Shown: positions 26,306 through 35,630, numbered from the stretch's first letter. The stretch: 64,000 bases of DNA from CAYJAZ01 sp964371865 (GCA_964371865.1 CAYJOR010000006.1:1-64000); one strand, 5' to 3'. Notes: generated by a model from the letters alone, not told the origin. Numbers and translations are program-made.

Positions 26306-27208
26306 ATGAGTGAAATGTATTTATTGCCCTATAAAGAAGAATGGCTAAATTATCTACTCATAGAAAGAGGTTTGTCTTCGGATAGCTTATCAGCATATAG
26401 ACAAGATATCAATTTATTAGAATATTATCTAAATAAAATTAAAGCATCACTAGAAGATATTGACGATGAAACACTCCTATTATTTGCTGTTTATGCAAAA
26501 AAAGAAGGTAATTCTCCGCGAACTCTAGCTCGTAGATTTTCAAGTATACGATCTTTTTTTCAATATTGTCATACAGAAGAATATATACCATTTAACCCTG
26601 CGATTTTTTTAGATTCTCCTAAATTTGCACAAGAAATTCCTTACGTGCTTTCTCAAGAAGAAATTCAAAAGATGATTGACTGTGCAACAAAAAGTGATAA
26701 ATCTGCGCAACGAGATTCACTTATGCTAGAAATTCTTTACGCCGCAGGATTGAGGGTTACAGAACTTATATCGTTAAAGCTTAATGATATTGACTTTTCA
26801 CGTTCTCTTTTGAAAACTCATGGAAAAGGTGACAAAGATAGATTTGTTCCAATTCATGAACAAGCGAGTATTAGAATTAAAGAATATATAATTAATGTGC
26901 GTCCACTTTTTAGTCCTAAGTGCGATTCACTTTTTATAAACAGATCAGGAAATTCACTAACACGTCAATATACTTGGAAAATGATACAAAAATATGCTCA
27001 AATAGCTGACATAAGACAAAAAATTTCTCCACATACATTTAGGCATAGCTTTGCAACTCATCTTCTTGAAAACGGAGCGGATTTACGCTCTGTTCAGCTG
27101 CTTTTAGGTCATGCTGATTTAGCGGCAACACAGATTTATACGCATATTCAAACGCAAAGACTTGAAGCGTCAATAAAAAAACATCATATAAGGTCAAAGG
27201 ATATATGA
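26306..27208 (+). CDS. xerD: Tyrosine recombinase XerD/XerC type
   Basis: A 300-residue site-specific recombinase that resolves chromosome dimers at dif. N-terminal SAM-like core-binding domain (about 8-95) with YLLIERGLSSDSL, then the catalytic domain: Arg in YAAGLRVTEL (about 150), GKGDKDR, HTFRHSFATHLLENGAD (about 243-260), LGHADLAATQIYTH with the nucleophile near Tyr278. Length and motifs fit XerD better than phage integrases. It lies 6 bases after rlpA and overlaps the next gene by 4 bases, so it is part of a five-gene run. No mobile element signs around it. Confidence 0.92.
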   Translation: MSEMYLLPYKEEWLNYLLIERGLSSDSLSAYRQDINLLEYYLNKIKASLEDIDDETLLLFAVYAKKEGNSPRTLARRFSSIRSFFQYCHTEEYIPFNPAIFLDSPKFAQEIPYVLSQEEIQKMIDCATKSDKSAQRDSLMLEILYAAGLRVTELISLKLNDIDFSRSLLKTHGKGDKDRFVPIHEQASIRIKEYIINVRPLFSPKCDSLFINRSGNSLTRQYTWKMIQKYAQIADIRQKISPHTFRHSFATHLLENGADLRSVQLLLGHADLAATQIYTHIQTQRLEASIKKHHIRSKDI

Positions 27209-29922
27209 ACACTTTAATCACATGCCATGTTAATGCAGACTTTGATGCTTTTGCCTCACTTATAGGTGCAAGTATCTTATATCCTGACGCTTTATTAGTT
27301 TTTCCGGGCACACAAGAAAATAATTTACAAAGATTCATAAATGAAATTGCCAAACAACATTACCATATTCTAAGCCCTAAAGATATAAAAGATGAAGATT
27401 TTTCACGTATAATAATTGTAGATACAAGACAAATTTCTCGTTTAACGCATATTAATCAATTTCTTGACAATAAAGATATTGAATTTATCGTATGGGATCA
27501 TCACCCCGCAACTGATGAAGATGTAAATTCAAACATACTTTACGTAGAAAATGTTGGAGCAACAGCTACTTTAATAACTGAAGAAATCCTACGTCAAGGA
27601 AAAGATATAACTAGTCAAGATGCAACAGTTTTATCACTTGGAATACATGTAGATACAGGCTCTTTTACATATAGTTCAACTACTGAAAGGGACTTTCAAG
27701 CTGCTTCAAATTTGTGGAAATACGGCATAGATATTCATCAAGTGAGACAATATCTGCATACAGATTTAACACAAATGCACGTTAAAGCTTTAAATGATCT
27801 TTTGGAAACAGCTGAAATTCATGAAATAGTTGATCTGCAAATAGTGATTGCATCGACTACTTCAGATAACTACATTCATGACTTTGCGCTTCTTGCTCCA
27901 CGCTTTATGGAGATTCAACCCTGTAAAGCATTTTTTGCTCTTGCTATGATGGGAGAAAAAATTCAAGTTTTAGCACGTAGTACAGAAAAATCTTTGAATG
28001 TAGGTATCTTGTGCTCTGCGTTAGGCGGAGGCGGGCATGAATATGCTGCTTCTGCAACGGTGAAAGATAGCAATGTTAATGATTTAAAAGATAGATTGAT
28101 CAAAGAAGTATATTTACAACTTAATAAGCATAAAGTAGCAAACAAACTCATGTCATCACCGGTAGTTGCCGTTTACGAAAACACCTCTATGGGTGAGGCA
28201 AATACAATAATGACGAGATACGGATTGAAAGCAGCACCTGTTCTTGTTAAAGAAACTCGTCAATGTGTTGGTTGGATTAGTCAAGAGCAAGCTGCAAGGG
28301 GTAGTGCTCTCAATCAATCTACAACAAATACACCGGTTTCCTTGTTTATGCACAGAGACTTTAAAGTTGTTTCGCTCATGGCAAGTTTACAAGATTTGAT
28401 GGACAGAATCATAGGTGAAAAGCAAAGATTACTTCCTGTTGTTCATACTTCTGATAATACGCTAGAACAAAGTGATTTAAGAGAATATCCGGTAATTGGA
28501 GTTGTAACTAGAACTGATTTAATTCGGTTGTTTACAGATGAAAATACAAATCTTCCAATGCCAACAAAAGCAAAAAACAAGAAAACAAGAAATCTTTCAA
28601 ATCTGCTCTACGATAAGCTGGGTGATGAGTGCGTAGAAATTCTAAAATATGCAGGTGAACTTGCAGAGAAACTTTCCTATAACGTATCGGTAGTAGGTGG
28701 ATTTGTTAGAGATTTAGTTATGGATCAAAAAACAAGGCACTGGTCTGAGCTTGATATTGACTTAGTTGTTGAGGGTGATGGGATACATTTTTCAAAAGAA
28801 CTTTCAAAACATTTAAAGGGAAAGGTGAGAATCCACTTTGCATTTATGACTTCTACAATCATATTTACAAATAAAAGTGGAGTAGAGTGCAAACTTGATA
28901 TTGCAACAGCAAGATTGGAGTATTACGAATTTCCAGCAGCACTTCCAACAGTTGAAGTTTCTTCACTTAAAATGGATTTGTATCGTCGTGATTTTACAAT
29001 TAATTCTATGGCCATACGCCTTAATCCTAAAGCATATGGTGCTCTGGTAGATTTCTTTGGTGGGCAAATTGATATACGTAATAAGAAAATTCGCATGCTC
29101 CATACGTTAAGTTTTATTGAAGATCCTACACGTATTTTAAGAGCAATCAGATTTGAACAAAGATATAATTTTTCAATTGTTGTGCAGTGCGAAAAACTCA
29201 TGCAAAACGCATTAAGTATTCAAATGATTGATAAACTTTCAGGCGCTCGTATAGTAGGTGAATTGGAATTAATTATAAAAGAAGAATCTTTATATAAATA
29301 TTTCAGCAGAATGGAAGAGTTTAATCTTTTGCACGCTATACATCCTTATTTAAAACTTGAACCCGGCAAAGAAAATATACTGCGTGCTGTTCTTTCGAGT
29401 ATCGAATGGTTTAAAAAGTTATATTTATCTGAAAAAGTAGATTTTTTATCTATAATAATCCTTGCTCTTTTACGAAATGCTCAGATTGATGACTTTGAAG
29501 ATGTGGCACAAAGATTAAACTTTACTCCTCAAAGAATTGCAAAATTGCTTCAAATTCGATCTCATGTTATTGCAACTTTTCATGATTTGGAACGTTGGGT
29601 AAAACAAGAAGAAAGGGTCAGTGTTTTGTGCCGGTTGCTTGAAAAATGTCCGCTTGAAGCTGTATTGTATTGCATGGCTCGCACTAATGAGGAAGAGCTT
29701 AAAAAAGCTCTCACGCAATACATATATAAATGGAGGACTGAAAAAGCTGATATAAATGGTAAAGATTTGGAAAAATTAGGAATTCCTAAAGGAAGAATTT
29801 ATAAAGAACTCCTTTTAATCGCTCTTGATGCGAAGCTTGACAATGAAGAAAGTACTCATGAAGATCAGCTTAAACTTGTTGAAAATATTTATAAAGATTA
29901 TGAGGATGTATTATCAAAATAG
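27205..29922 (+). CDS. DHH phosphoesterase - CBS - tRNA nucleotidyltransferase fusion
   Basis: A 905-residue fusion. Residues 1-310 form a DHH/DHHA1 phosphoesterase (NADFDAF, VDTRQ, WDHHPATDED, GGGGHEYAAS). Residues about 312-450 are a CBS pair (KLMSSPVVAVYENTSMGEAN, then VSLFMHRDFKVVS). Residues 480-900 are a class II poly(A) polymerase/CCA enzyme: VVGGFVRDLVMD, LDIDLVV, YRRDFTINSMA and EDPTRILRAIRFEQR. Such fusions occur in Desulfovibrio, Aquifex and relatives, and either add A or complete CCA on tRNA; the DHH part may trim RNA or nanoRNA. Which of these it does here is not decidable. Overlaps xerD by 4 bases. Confidence 0.92.
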   Translation: MNTLITCHVNADFDAFASLIGASILYPDALLVFPGTQENNLQRFINEIAKQHYHILSPKDIKDEDFSRIIIVDTRQISRLTHINQFLDNKDIEFIVWDHHPATDEDVNSNILYVENVGATATLITEEILRQGKDITSQDATVLSLGIHVDTGSFTYSSTTERDFQAASNLWKYGIDIHQVRQYLHTDLTQMHVKALNDLLETAEIHEIVDLQIVIASTTSDNYIHDFALLAPRFMEIQPCKAFFALAMMGEKIQVLARSTEKSLNVGILCSALGGGGHEYAASATVKDSNVNDLKDRLIKEVYLQLNKHKVANKLMSSPVVAVYENTSMGEANTIMTRYGLKAAPVLVKETRQCVGWISQEQAARGSALNQSTTNTPVSLFMHRDFKVVSLMASLQDLMDRIIGEKQRLLPVVHTSDNTLEQSDLREYPVIGVVTRTDLIRLFTDENTNLPMPTKAKNKKTRNLSNLLYDKLGDECVEILKYAGELAEKLSYNVSVVGGFVRDLVMDQKTRHWSELDIDLVVEGDGIHFSKELSKHLKGKVRIHFAFMTSTIIFTNKSGVECKLDIATARLEYYEFPAALPTVEVSSLKMDLYRRDFTINSMAIRLNPKAYGALVDFFGGQIDIRNKKIRMLHTLSFIEDPTRILRAIRFEQRYNFSIVVQCEKLMQNALSIQMIDKLSGARIVGELELIIKEESLYKYFSRMEEFNLLHAIHPYLKLEPGKENILRAVLSSIEWFKKLYLSEKVDFLSIIILALLRNAQIDDFEDVAQRLNFTPQRIAKLLQIRSHVIATFHDLERWVKQEERVSVLCRLLEKCPLEAVLYCMARTNEEELKKALTQYIYKWRTEKADINGKDLEKLGIPKGRIYKELLLIALDAKLDNEESTHEDQLKLVENIYKDYEDVLSK

Positions 29923-29975
29923 TTTAATAATTACAATAAAAACTAATTATACTTTAAAGGTATGCTAAAAGAATA

Positions 29976-30015
29976 GAGGAGTAAGTAAATCTTTATAAGT
30001 CAATACTTACTCCTC
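29976..30015. terminator. Bidirectional terminator between convergent genes
   Basis: GAGGAGTAAGTA (29976-29987) pairs perfectly with TACTTACTCCTC (30004-30015); AAAAA lies right after the stem on plus and TATTCTTTT after it on minus. It serves the fusion gene on one side and the small motility-type gene on the other. Confidence 0.8.
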
Positions 30016-30053
30016 AAAAAGATTTATGCTAAAAACAGCCTATTATAATAAAT

Positions 30054-30263
30054 CTAAACAGCTGTATTTATACGCAATCCTTTTCCCATTTCATTCATAG
30101 CTGCAGTACGTGTAGCATCGCCACTATCTAAACTTCCATTGATAAGTTGATTTACCATACTTGCTTGAAAATCTAGGTTAGATTTAAAAGTTGAAATTGC
30201 AAAAGCTTGCTGTAAAGAAGAGTCTGCATTGTTGATTGCGCTGGAACTCACGTTTGATATCAT
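30054..30263 (-). CDS. Small YjfB-like putative motility protein
   Basis: A 69-residue protein with the pattern of the YjfB putative motility family: an N-terminal Ser/Asn-rich stretch, then LQQAFAISTFKSNLDFQASM and a conserved VNQLINGS. Function unknown in the family. The family call is supported by the flagellar sigma28-type promoter directly in front (30292-30318). A strong AAGGAGG precedes the ATG. Monocistronic. Confidence 0.65.
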   Translation of the reverse strand: MISNVSSSAINNADSSLQQAFAISTFKSNLDFQASMVNQLINGSLDSGDATRTAAMNEMGKGLRINTAV

Positions 30264-30291
30264 GATGAACCTCCTTAATGATACAGATGAT

Positions 30292-30318
30292 TTATCGGCA
30301 AATTTATAAAAAGGATTA
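30292..30318 (-). promoter_or_regulatory. Sigma28 (FliA) type promoter
   Basis: On the minus strand TAAT (30315-30318), a 15-base spacer and a perfect GCCGATAA (30292-30299), matching the flagellar sigma28 consensus TAAA-N15-GCCGATAA in 11 of 12 bases. The predicted start lies about 25-30 bases before the small YjfB-like gene. Confidence 0.75.
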
Positions 30319-30396
30319 GGGGAAATATGAATTTTTTATAAAAAAATATTAAAAAGCATTTTTGTAATTATCAGATATAAAACGTTTTTTTTCTTC

Positions 30397-30425
30397 TTGC
30401 TTAGAATGAAATTTAACTTTATAAA
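30397..30425 (+). promoter_or_regulatory. Promoter of yjdM
   Basis: TTGCTT (30397-30402), 17-base spacer, TATAAA (30420-30425), about 40 bases before the yjdM start codon. Confidence 0.6.
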
Positions 30426-30463
30426 GAATCGAAACATAAGAAAATCAAAATAAAGAGGAAAAT

Positions 30464-30805
30464 ATGTCAACAGAAAATCCAAACTGCCCTAAATGCGACT
30501 GCTCCTACACATACCACGATGGAATGAATAATGTATGTCCTGAATGCTCTCACGAATGGAGTGGGGATGAAGTAGATAGCGCAAATGAACTAAAAGTTGT
30601 TGATTCTAATGGTAATATTCTCAAAGATGGCGATACAGTTGTAGTTATTAAAGATCTAAAAGTGAAAGGTGCATCTAACCCAATTAAACAAGGTACAATA
30701 GTTAAAAATATAACCTTGGTTGATGAAGCTGGTCATAACATTTCATGTAAAGTTGCTGGATTTGGCGCAATGAATTTAAAATCTGAATTTGTAAAAAAAG
30801 GATAA
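30464..30805 (+). CDS. yjdM: YjdM (PhnA) family zinc-ribbon protein
   Basis: A 113-residue protein with an N-terminal zinc ribbon (CPKCDCSYTYHDG, then VCPECSHEW) and the conserved beta-barrel domain (VVDSNGNILKDGDTVVVIKDLKVKG, KQGTIVKNI) of YjdM. Despite the old name PhnA, E. coli YjdM is not needed for phosphonate breakdown; its role is unknown. The protein is full length. Monocistronic, with AGAGGA before the ATG. Confidence 0.95.
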   Translation: MSTENPNCPKCDCSYTYHDGMNNVCPECSHEWSGDEVDSANELKVVDSNGNILKDGDTVVVIKDLKVKGASNPIKQGTIVKNITLVDEAGHNISCKVAGFGAMNLKSEFVKKG

Positions 30806-30830
30806 AAAACAATAAGTTATTAATGATAAA

Positions 30831-31895
30831 TCATAAAAAGTTTTTCTCTTGTGATTTATCATTAATTTGTGAGAGCAAGCGATAACACTTTAGAATTATA
30901 TCTTCTTGATATTTTTCTATTTTTTTGTTCTCGGGATAAAATATAAGTAATTTTTCTATTTTTTCTATCATATCTAAAATTTTTGATTCACATTCTTTCC
31001 AGCTCAACTTTCCGTTTTTTATGTCTTTGATATAATTAGAATAGTTAAGAGGGAAAATAATATTATCAGTTGTTATAAGTTCTTCAAATTGCAATAAACA
31101 ACGCATTGCATGTGATACGGCTTTCCAGTCAATATCTATATTTTGTTCAGCAAGTCGACTTCTTTCGCCATCTTTTTGAAATTTATCTTCAAGCCTTTGT
31201 ATTGCTTCGTTTATTTTTATTTTCTCGGGAAAACCATTTCCTAAAATATAAAGTATACTCTGATCAGCTTTATCTTTTTTAATAAAGCAATATTTTTCAT
31301 TATAAAATGTTTTTTCAATTTTATGTATAATTTGTGCAAACTTATCATTGACAGCGACTTCATTATTTCTAATTTTTTCCTTGATATAACATATAATCGA
31401 ACTTAATATCTCAATTCTACTCCCTCGAATACCATATTTTTTTGTTTGTTGAAATGGGTAAAGTAAGTACTCGTTTGAATTTTTAATATCTATAAGAGAA
31501 TTAGAGTACTCAAACAGTTTTATTTCTTGAATTATTGTAGATTTATAGAGTATTACATTTTTGCTAGTATGCGAAAAAAGCATATCAATAGCTGCAATGT
31601 TTCCTTTTTTAAGAAGTTCAAACCAATATTGAATTGACCATAGCTCTATATCAATATCTTGAGAAGAGTTTTTTATACTTTCTTGGCTTGTATTAAACCT
31701 AATAGTTCTATGATGCTTCTCTAAAAGCATATTACTAATGCTTGGTAAGTATATACCTTTAAAGTCTTTATCAGATTTATTCGTATTAGTTCCATATAGA
31801 TGTGAACCAAATTTGACTAAATAAAGTAGTTTTCCTTTATTTTTATATAAATCTTCTATAATATCAATGGCTTCTTTCTCTAAGTGATTATTCAT
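30831..31895 (-). CDS. Nucleotidyltransferase-fold protein (RlaP/YcgL-like)
   Basis: A 354-residue protein with a polymerase-beta-type nucleotidyltransferase core at residues 20-80: KFGSHLYGTNTNKSDKDFKGIY gives the GS motif and the DxD-type acids, with a later acid in DIDIELWSI. It resembles the family described as RNA repair pathway DNA polymerase beta (RlaP) and Bacillus YcgL. The C-terminal helical part is of unknown role. It lies 12 bases after cutA, a probable two-gene operon. No RNA ligase or other repair gene is nearby, so an RNA-repair function is only suggested by family. Confidence 0.7.
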   Translation of the reverse strand: MNNHLEKEAIDIIEDLYKNKGKLLYLVKFGSHLYGTNTNKSDKDFKGIYLPSISNMLLEKHHRTIRFNTSQESIKNSSQDIDIELWSIQYWFELLKKGNIAAIDMLFSHTSKNVILYKSTIIQEIKLFEYSNSLIDIKNSNEYLLYPFQQTKKYGIRGSRIEILSSIICYIKEKIRNNEVAVNDKFAQIIHKIEKTFYNEKYCFIKKDKADQSILYILGNGFPEKIKINEAIQRLEDKFQKDGERSRLAEQNIDIDWKAVSHAMRCLLQFEELITTDNIIFPLNYSNYIKDIKNGKLSWKECESKILDMIEKIEKLLIFYPENKKIEKYQEDIILKCYRLLSQINDKSQEKNFL

Positions 31896-31907
31896 AGGAA
31901 ATCCTTT

Positions 31908-32222
31908 TTAGTCAGTGTTCTCTTCAATCCACTTTGCAAAGTCAGATGTTATATTATCAATTGAGAATCCAATTAATTGAGGTGTTTCATAAGGATGACT
32001 TTCTTTGCTACATTTTTCAATTCTAGAAAATAAAGATGATTTAGTAAAGTAAGTTGCTTCAAACTCTTTATGATTTACAAGTTCATTTTTCCAGATATAA
32101 TGCGAATTAATTTCATTTAATTGAGCAGAAGCTATGAGTTTCTTAGAAAAAAGTAGTTCACTGAATTTATCAGCATCTGTTTTTGTTTTAAAGGTTGATT
32201 TTATCACAGAATATTGTTTCAT
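31908..32222 (-). CDS. cutA: CutA family divalent cation tolerance protein
   Basis: A 104-residue CutA1 protein, a trimeric ferredoxin-like fold protein linked to copper tolerance in E. coli but of uncertain molecular role. Visible: KTDADKFSELLFSKKLIASAQ, NSHYIWKNEL, FEATYFTKSS, SHPYETPQLIGF and AKWIEENTD, all family landmarks. A copper-site Cys seen in some members is absent. ATG 32222 is chosen because AAGGA lies 7 bases before it, rather than a TTG two codons upstream. Confidence 0.88.
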   Translation of the reverse strand: MKQYSVIKSTFKTKTDADKFSELLFSKKLIASAQLNEINSHYIWKNELVNHKEFEATYFTKSSLFSRIEKCSKESHPYETPQLIGFSIDNITSDFAKWIEENTD

Positions 32223-32558
32223 TTTCAATCCTTATTAAATTTTCTAGATATGTATTTAGATCTTGTTTATATGGAGTATATGATATAATTTACTATATTT
32301 CAAATAAATAATTTAATTGATAAATTTAGCTAGTGCGCATAATAAATTGGATAATAACCTTTAAATAAATTATTTATACGTCATTTTTAATGACAATTTT
32401 ATACAAAAGTGATATCTTTTTAAAGAAATATTCTGTGTATGGGTAAAAGAGCACATATACAATAGCAAAAAATATGATAAACTTGTAACAAAGGTGTAGA
32501 ACTTTTAAGTCGATTTATATTATTTATAGTCGAATTTAACCATTTAAGGAGGATTTTA
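32223..32558. other. AT-rich intergenic region between cutA and an exported-protein gene
   Basis: 336 bases with no open reading frame or strong structure. A short hairpin (GTCATT/AATGAC) lies near 32382-32396, and a direct repeat of AGTCGA at about 32508 and 32530 brackets a TATATT that may be the -10 of the downstream gene. Beyond that I see nothing. Confidence 0.4.
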
Positions 32559-34193
32559 ATGAAAAAATTACCATTGTACTCCATTGCGATTTTGATTGCG
32601 CTAAATATTTTTTCCCCAAACATTCAAGAGGCTAAAGCTGAACAACAGGTAACTCCTGAGGTGATGGAAACTGTAACTGACACCTCTAATACGTCTGGCA
32701 ATATGCAAAACCAAATGCCCAATACAAACTCAAATAGTTTACTGGCAGAAGAACAAATTATTGAAGTTCCTTCTGTTCCGAGTTATATAAACTATAAGTT
32801 TGACTCAAAGGAATATGATAAAGAGTCAAATACAACTATGTTTAAAAATACAACTTTTGAAGGGGTTTATGCAGGAAATGCTTACTCAGGTGTCGTAGAA
32901 AAAATGTCGATTAAGGGGTACAATCCTGAAGTAAAGCTTGTTGAAGGTAATGTGCTCGACGAAGTAAACCTTGAGGGTATAACAGTTAGTTTTGATGAAG
33001 GCGATAGCAAAGGTACCTTAACTATAAAATCACTTCTTGCAAAATCATATACTTACACAGGCGATAAACTCTTGGAGATTTTCGTCAACCCTGATCTAGT
33101 CGACAGTTTTATATATCTTACTCAACATCAAGGTATTGAAATTAATGAAATTTCTTTGTCTGATCAATTGGGATTTGTTGCAAAAACTCAAAAGCTTAGT
33201 TTTTCACCTTATAACGCAGATGAACTTCTCTCATTTGCTGTTGATAAAATCACGGTAGATGTAGATAGCGCAGATACTGTGGAAAATAATTTGAACATAG
33301 AAAAAATAGCGCTAACTCAATTAGATATACCACTACTTAAGATTATAACAGAATCGCTTTCAGAAAATTTATCAACCAGTGTTCTTGTTGAAGAATTATC
33401 AAAAATACCTCAAGTTCCGTTTGAAAGAAAACTTTTTACAGATGCTTTTATTTCTAAACTTTCATTAAATTTGCCAAAAGAGATAACTCCAGTTGTAGAA
33501 AATAATGCAATTACATTAGATATGATTAAATTTGCATATGAAACTGAAAGTAACTCAAAGCTTAATCTAACACTAGCTTTTGAGAACTTTAAACTAAGCT
33601 CTCAATATCTTTCAATGGCTCAACCAGGAATTTTAGAACTATTAGGACCTAGTTTTCCTGCAGAATTAGTGTTAAATCATAATGCTGTTTATAGTTTAGA
33701 TTCAGCTACAAAAAACACAACAGTAGACTCCAAATTTGATTTAGATAAGTTACTTAATCTAGAATTACTTGCAAATACTGAATATACTTGTGAAAGTGCA
33801 CTTGATATCCTCGCTGGATCAATGAATGCAGTGATGTGTAGCGGTGTGAAAGAAGCAAACCTCTCTCTCACTGACAAAGGATTTGCAAGTGTTGGAGCAA
33901 AATTAGCATCAGTAACTATGCAAATGCCACCTGAGTCACTTGCTCCAAGTCTTACAGGAATGATTAGTCTTATGAGTAGCGAAATGTATACGCAAAACCC
34001 TAAGATTGATAACGCAATAAGTCAAATTGTTTCAGGTGTTAATAAATTTATCGAAAAACCTGGTAAAATTTCAATTGAACTTGATTTTAATCCAGCATTT
34101 TATCCTTTATTATCTGAAGGGTTACAAGAAAACTTCACACTTGTTGTAGACGTTCAGCAAGGTGAAAAAACTTTGGGTGAGTTAGCTCAGTAA
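32559..34193 (+). CDS. Exported protein of unknown function (544 aa)
   Basis: I do not recognise this protein. It has a clear Sec signal peptide (MKKLPLYSIAILIALNIF, cleavage after AKA at residue 28), then a Glu/Asn/Ser-rich linker to about residue 75, then a long domain made of repeated beta-type segments (FEGVYAG, LDEVNLEGITVSFDEG, ISLSDQLGF, IEKIALTQLDI, ANLSLTDKGFASVGAKL). The pattern resembles YdgA/DUF945- or AsmA-type periplasmic beta-sheet proteins in style only. A single pair of cysteines (YTCESALD, VMCSG) could form a disulfide. Monocistronic, with AAGGAGG and a strong terminator. Confidence 0.75.
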   Translation: MKKLPLYSIAILIALNIFSPNIQEAKAEQQVTPEVMETVTDTSNTSGNMQNQMPNTNSNSLLAEEQIIEVPSVPSYINYKFDSKEYDKESNTTMFKNTTFEGVYAGNAYSGVVEKMSIKGYNPEVKLVEGNVLDEVNLEGITVSFDEGDSKGTLTIKSLLAKSYTYTGDKLLEIFVNPDLVDSFIYLTQHQGIEINEISLSDQLGFVAKTQKLSFSPYNADELLSFAVDKITVDVDSADTVENNLNIEKIALTQLDIPLLKIITESLSENLSTSVLVEELSKIPQVPFERKLFTDAFISKLSLNLPKEITPVVENNAITLDMIKFAYETESNSKLNLTLAFENFKLSSQYLSMAQPGILELLGPSFPAELVLNHNAVYSLDSATKNTTVDSKFDLDKLLNLELLANTEYTCESALDILAGSMNAVMCSGVKEANLSLTDKGFASVGAKLASVTMQMPPESLAPSLTGMISLMSSEMYTQNPKIDNAISQIVSGVNKFIEKPGKISIELDFNPAFYPLLSEGLQENFTLVVDVQQGEKTLGELAQ

Positions 34194-34231
34194 TAAAAGG
34201 ATTTAAAATAACACTTTAGATAGTTTGCTTT

Positions 34232-34270
34232 AAGAGGAAAATTATAATGATATAATTTTCCTCTTTTTTA
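34232..34270 (+). terminator. Terminator of the exported-protein gene
   Basis: A 15-bp stem, AAGAGGAAAATTATA (34232-34246) with its complement at 34251-34265, tetraloop, then six T. Strong intrinsic terminator. Confidence 0.9.
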
Positions 34271-34454
34271 TAAATCTATAAGGAATTATAGCTATGAAGA
34301 ATTTATTATACAAAAATAGAGTTGATTTTTTATTAAAATTTCTCTAGGCTATAGTTCATAAATTATAAGATTTTGCTTTTTTTAGAGAGTAAAAAAATAA
34401 TTTTTAAATATACCTCAAATTAAGTATAAACTTAGAAATTAGTAAGGTTACTTT

Positions 34455-35630
34455 ATGTCTTATCGAGTAAAAAAAATGTTACTTTTTGAAAGATGGAGTT
34501 ATTTTAATCCATCATACAGAAAACCTTGGATAAAAGTTGTAAAAACGCTTATAAATTTTATAATATTTGGTCTGATTTTTTCTATAGCATTTGCTTTTAT
34601 TGAAAAAGCAAGCCTTGGAGGAAATAACTTTCTAGAAAATTTAGGTAATTCTGCATACTACTTTTTTACTTCTATATCAACAATAGGTTATGGCGACATT
34701 TCACCACGAACTCCTTTAGGGAAAATACTTTTTATATTATGTATTACATTTTATGGGGTATATAAAATTGTAAATTTAGTTGAACTAATTGTACAAGCAA
34801 GGCAATATAGACTAAAATTAAAAGAAAAAGGTAGATTATTTATGGCTGTTGAAAATCACGTGATAGCTTTTTTTGATGTAAAATCACTATGTAGATATAA
34901 TTTTCTTTTCCTTGAAAGGTTTATTAATGAAAATCTCAACTCAAATAAGTTTATGAATTCTCCTTTATTTTTAGTAAATGCTTGCCATGATACTAAAATT
35001 AATGAAGAATTATCACTTTTCTTACAAGAGAACAGTTACTTCAATGAAAAAGTTACACTGATAAATGCTGATATCTATGAACACAATTTATTTGATAAAA
35101 TTTACCTAAATAAAGCTGAACACATATACATTCTAAGCGAAAGTGAACTAAAAATGACTTCAGATTCAAAAGTGATTGACACTGTATTACGAATCAGAAA
35201 TCATGGATACACAAGCAATAATATAAGTGCTGAATTAATTGACGATTCTATGCGACACCTGCTTCAAAGTAAAAATGTTATGACAATTATTAGGCCAACG
35301 CGATCTTACCCAGAACTTATAGTACGTGCATCAGTTGCTGAGGGGTCTGAAAAAATGCTAGAGGAACTACTCAGTTCTAAGGGAGACTCGATTGCGACTT
35401 TTAAAGTCAATAAAAGTGAATTGTTATGGGGAGATTTACTCTATAAACTTTCTATGGCAGGCATTGGTACTGCTATGGGCTATATAAAAAACGATGGTAC
35501 TGTGGATCCAAATCCTAAAGGTACAGATTTTATATCAGATATTTCTAAAATTCTAATTATTATTGAAGGGCTTGAAAACAAAGATTTTCTTAACCTAGAA
35601 AGAAAAATTAATCAGATTTTATCTGAATAA
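34455..35630 (+). CDS. Two-TM potassium channel with degenerate regulatory domain
   Basis: A 391-residue inner-membrane channel. TM1 about 28-50, pore helix and selectivity filter STIGYGD at 75-81, TM2 about 87-112, then a cytoplasmic region of about 270 residues. The filter is the canonical K+ sequence. The cytoplasmic part sits where MthK-type channels have RCK (TrkA-N) domains, and its order fits (NHVIAFF, ADIYEHNLFDKIYLNKAEHIYIL, IDTVLRIRNHG), but no GxGxxG nucleotide motif is visible, so ligand binding may be lost or different. Monocistronic, followed by palindromic element B. Confidence 0.85.
   Translation: MSYRVKKMLLFERWSYFNPSYRKPWIKVVKTLINFIIFGLIFSIAFAFIEKASLGGNNFLENLGNSAYYFFTSISTIGYGDISPRTPLGKILFILCITFYGVYKIVNLVELIVQARQYRLKLKEKGRLFMAVENHVIAFFDVKSLCRYNFLFLERFINENLNSNKFMNSPLFLVNACHDTKINEELSLFLQENSYFNEKVTLINADIYEHNLFDKIYLNKAEHIYILSESELKMTSDSKVIDTVLRIRNHGYTSNNISAELIDDSMRHLLQSKNVMTIIRPTRSYPELIVRASVAEGSEKMLEELLSSKGDSIATFKVNKSELLWGDLLYKLSMAGIGTAMGYIKNDGTVDPNPKGTDFISDISKILIIIEGLENKDFLNLERKINQILSE

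Noticed and set aside
26306..27208. Integrase of a mobile element
   Set aside because: The recombinase is a full-length Xer protein in a housekeeping gene run, without attachment repeats or phage genes.
34294..34347. A 17-codon reading frame with an AAGGAATT ribosome-like site before the channel gene
   Set aside because: Too short, no homologue known to me, no attenuator-like structure downstream; likely chance in AT-rich DNA.
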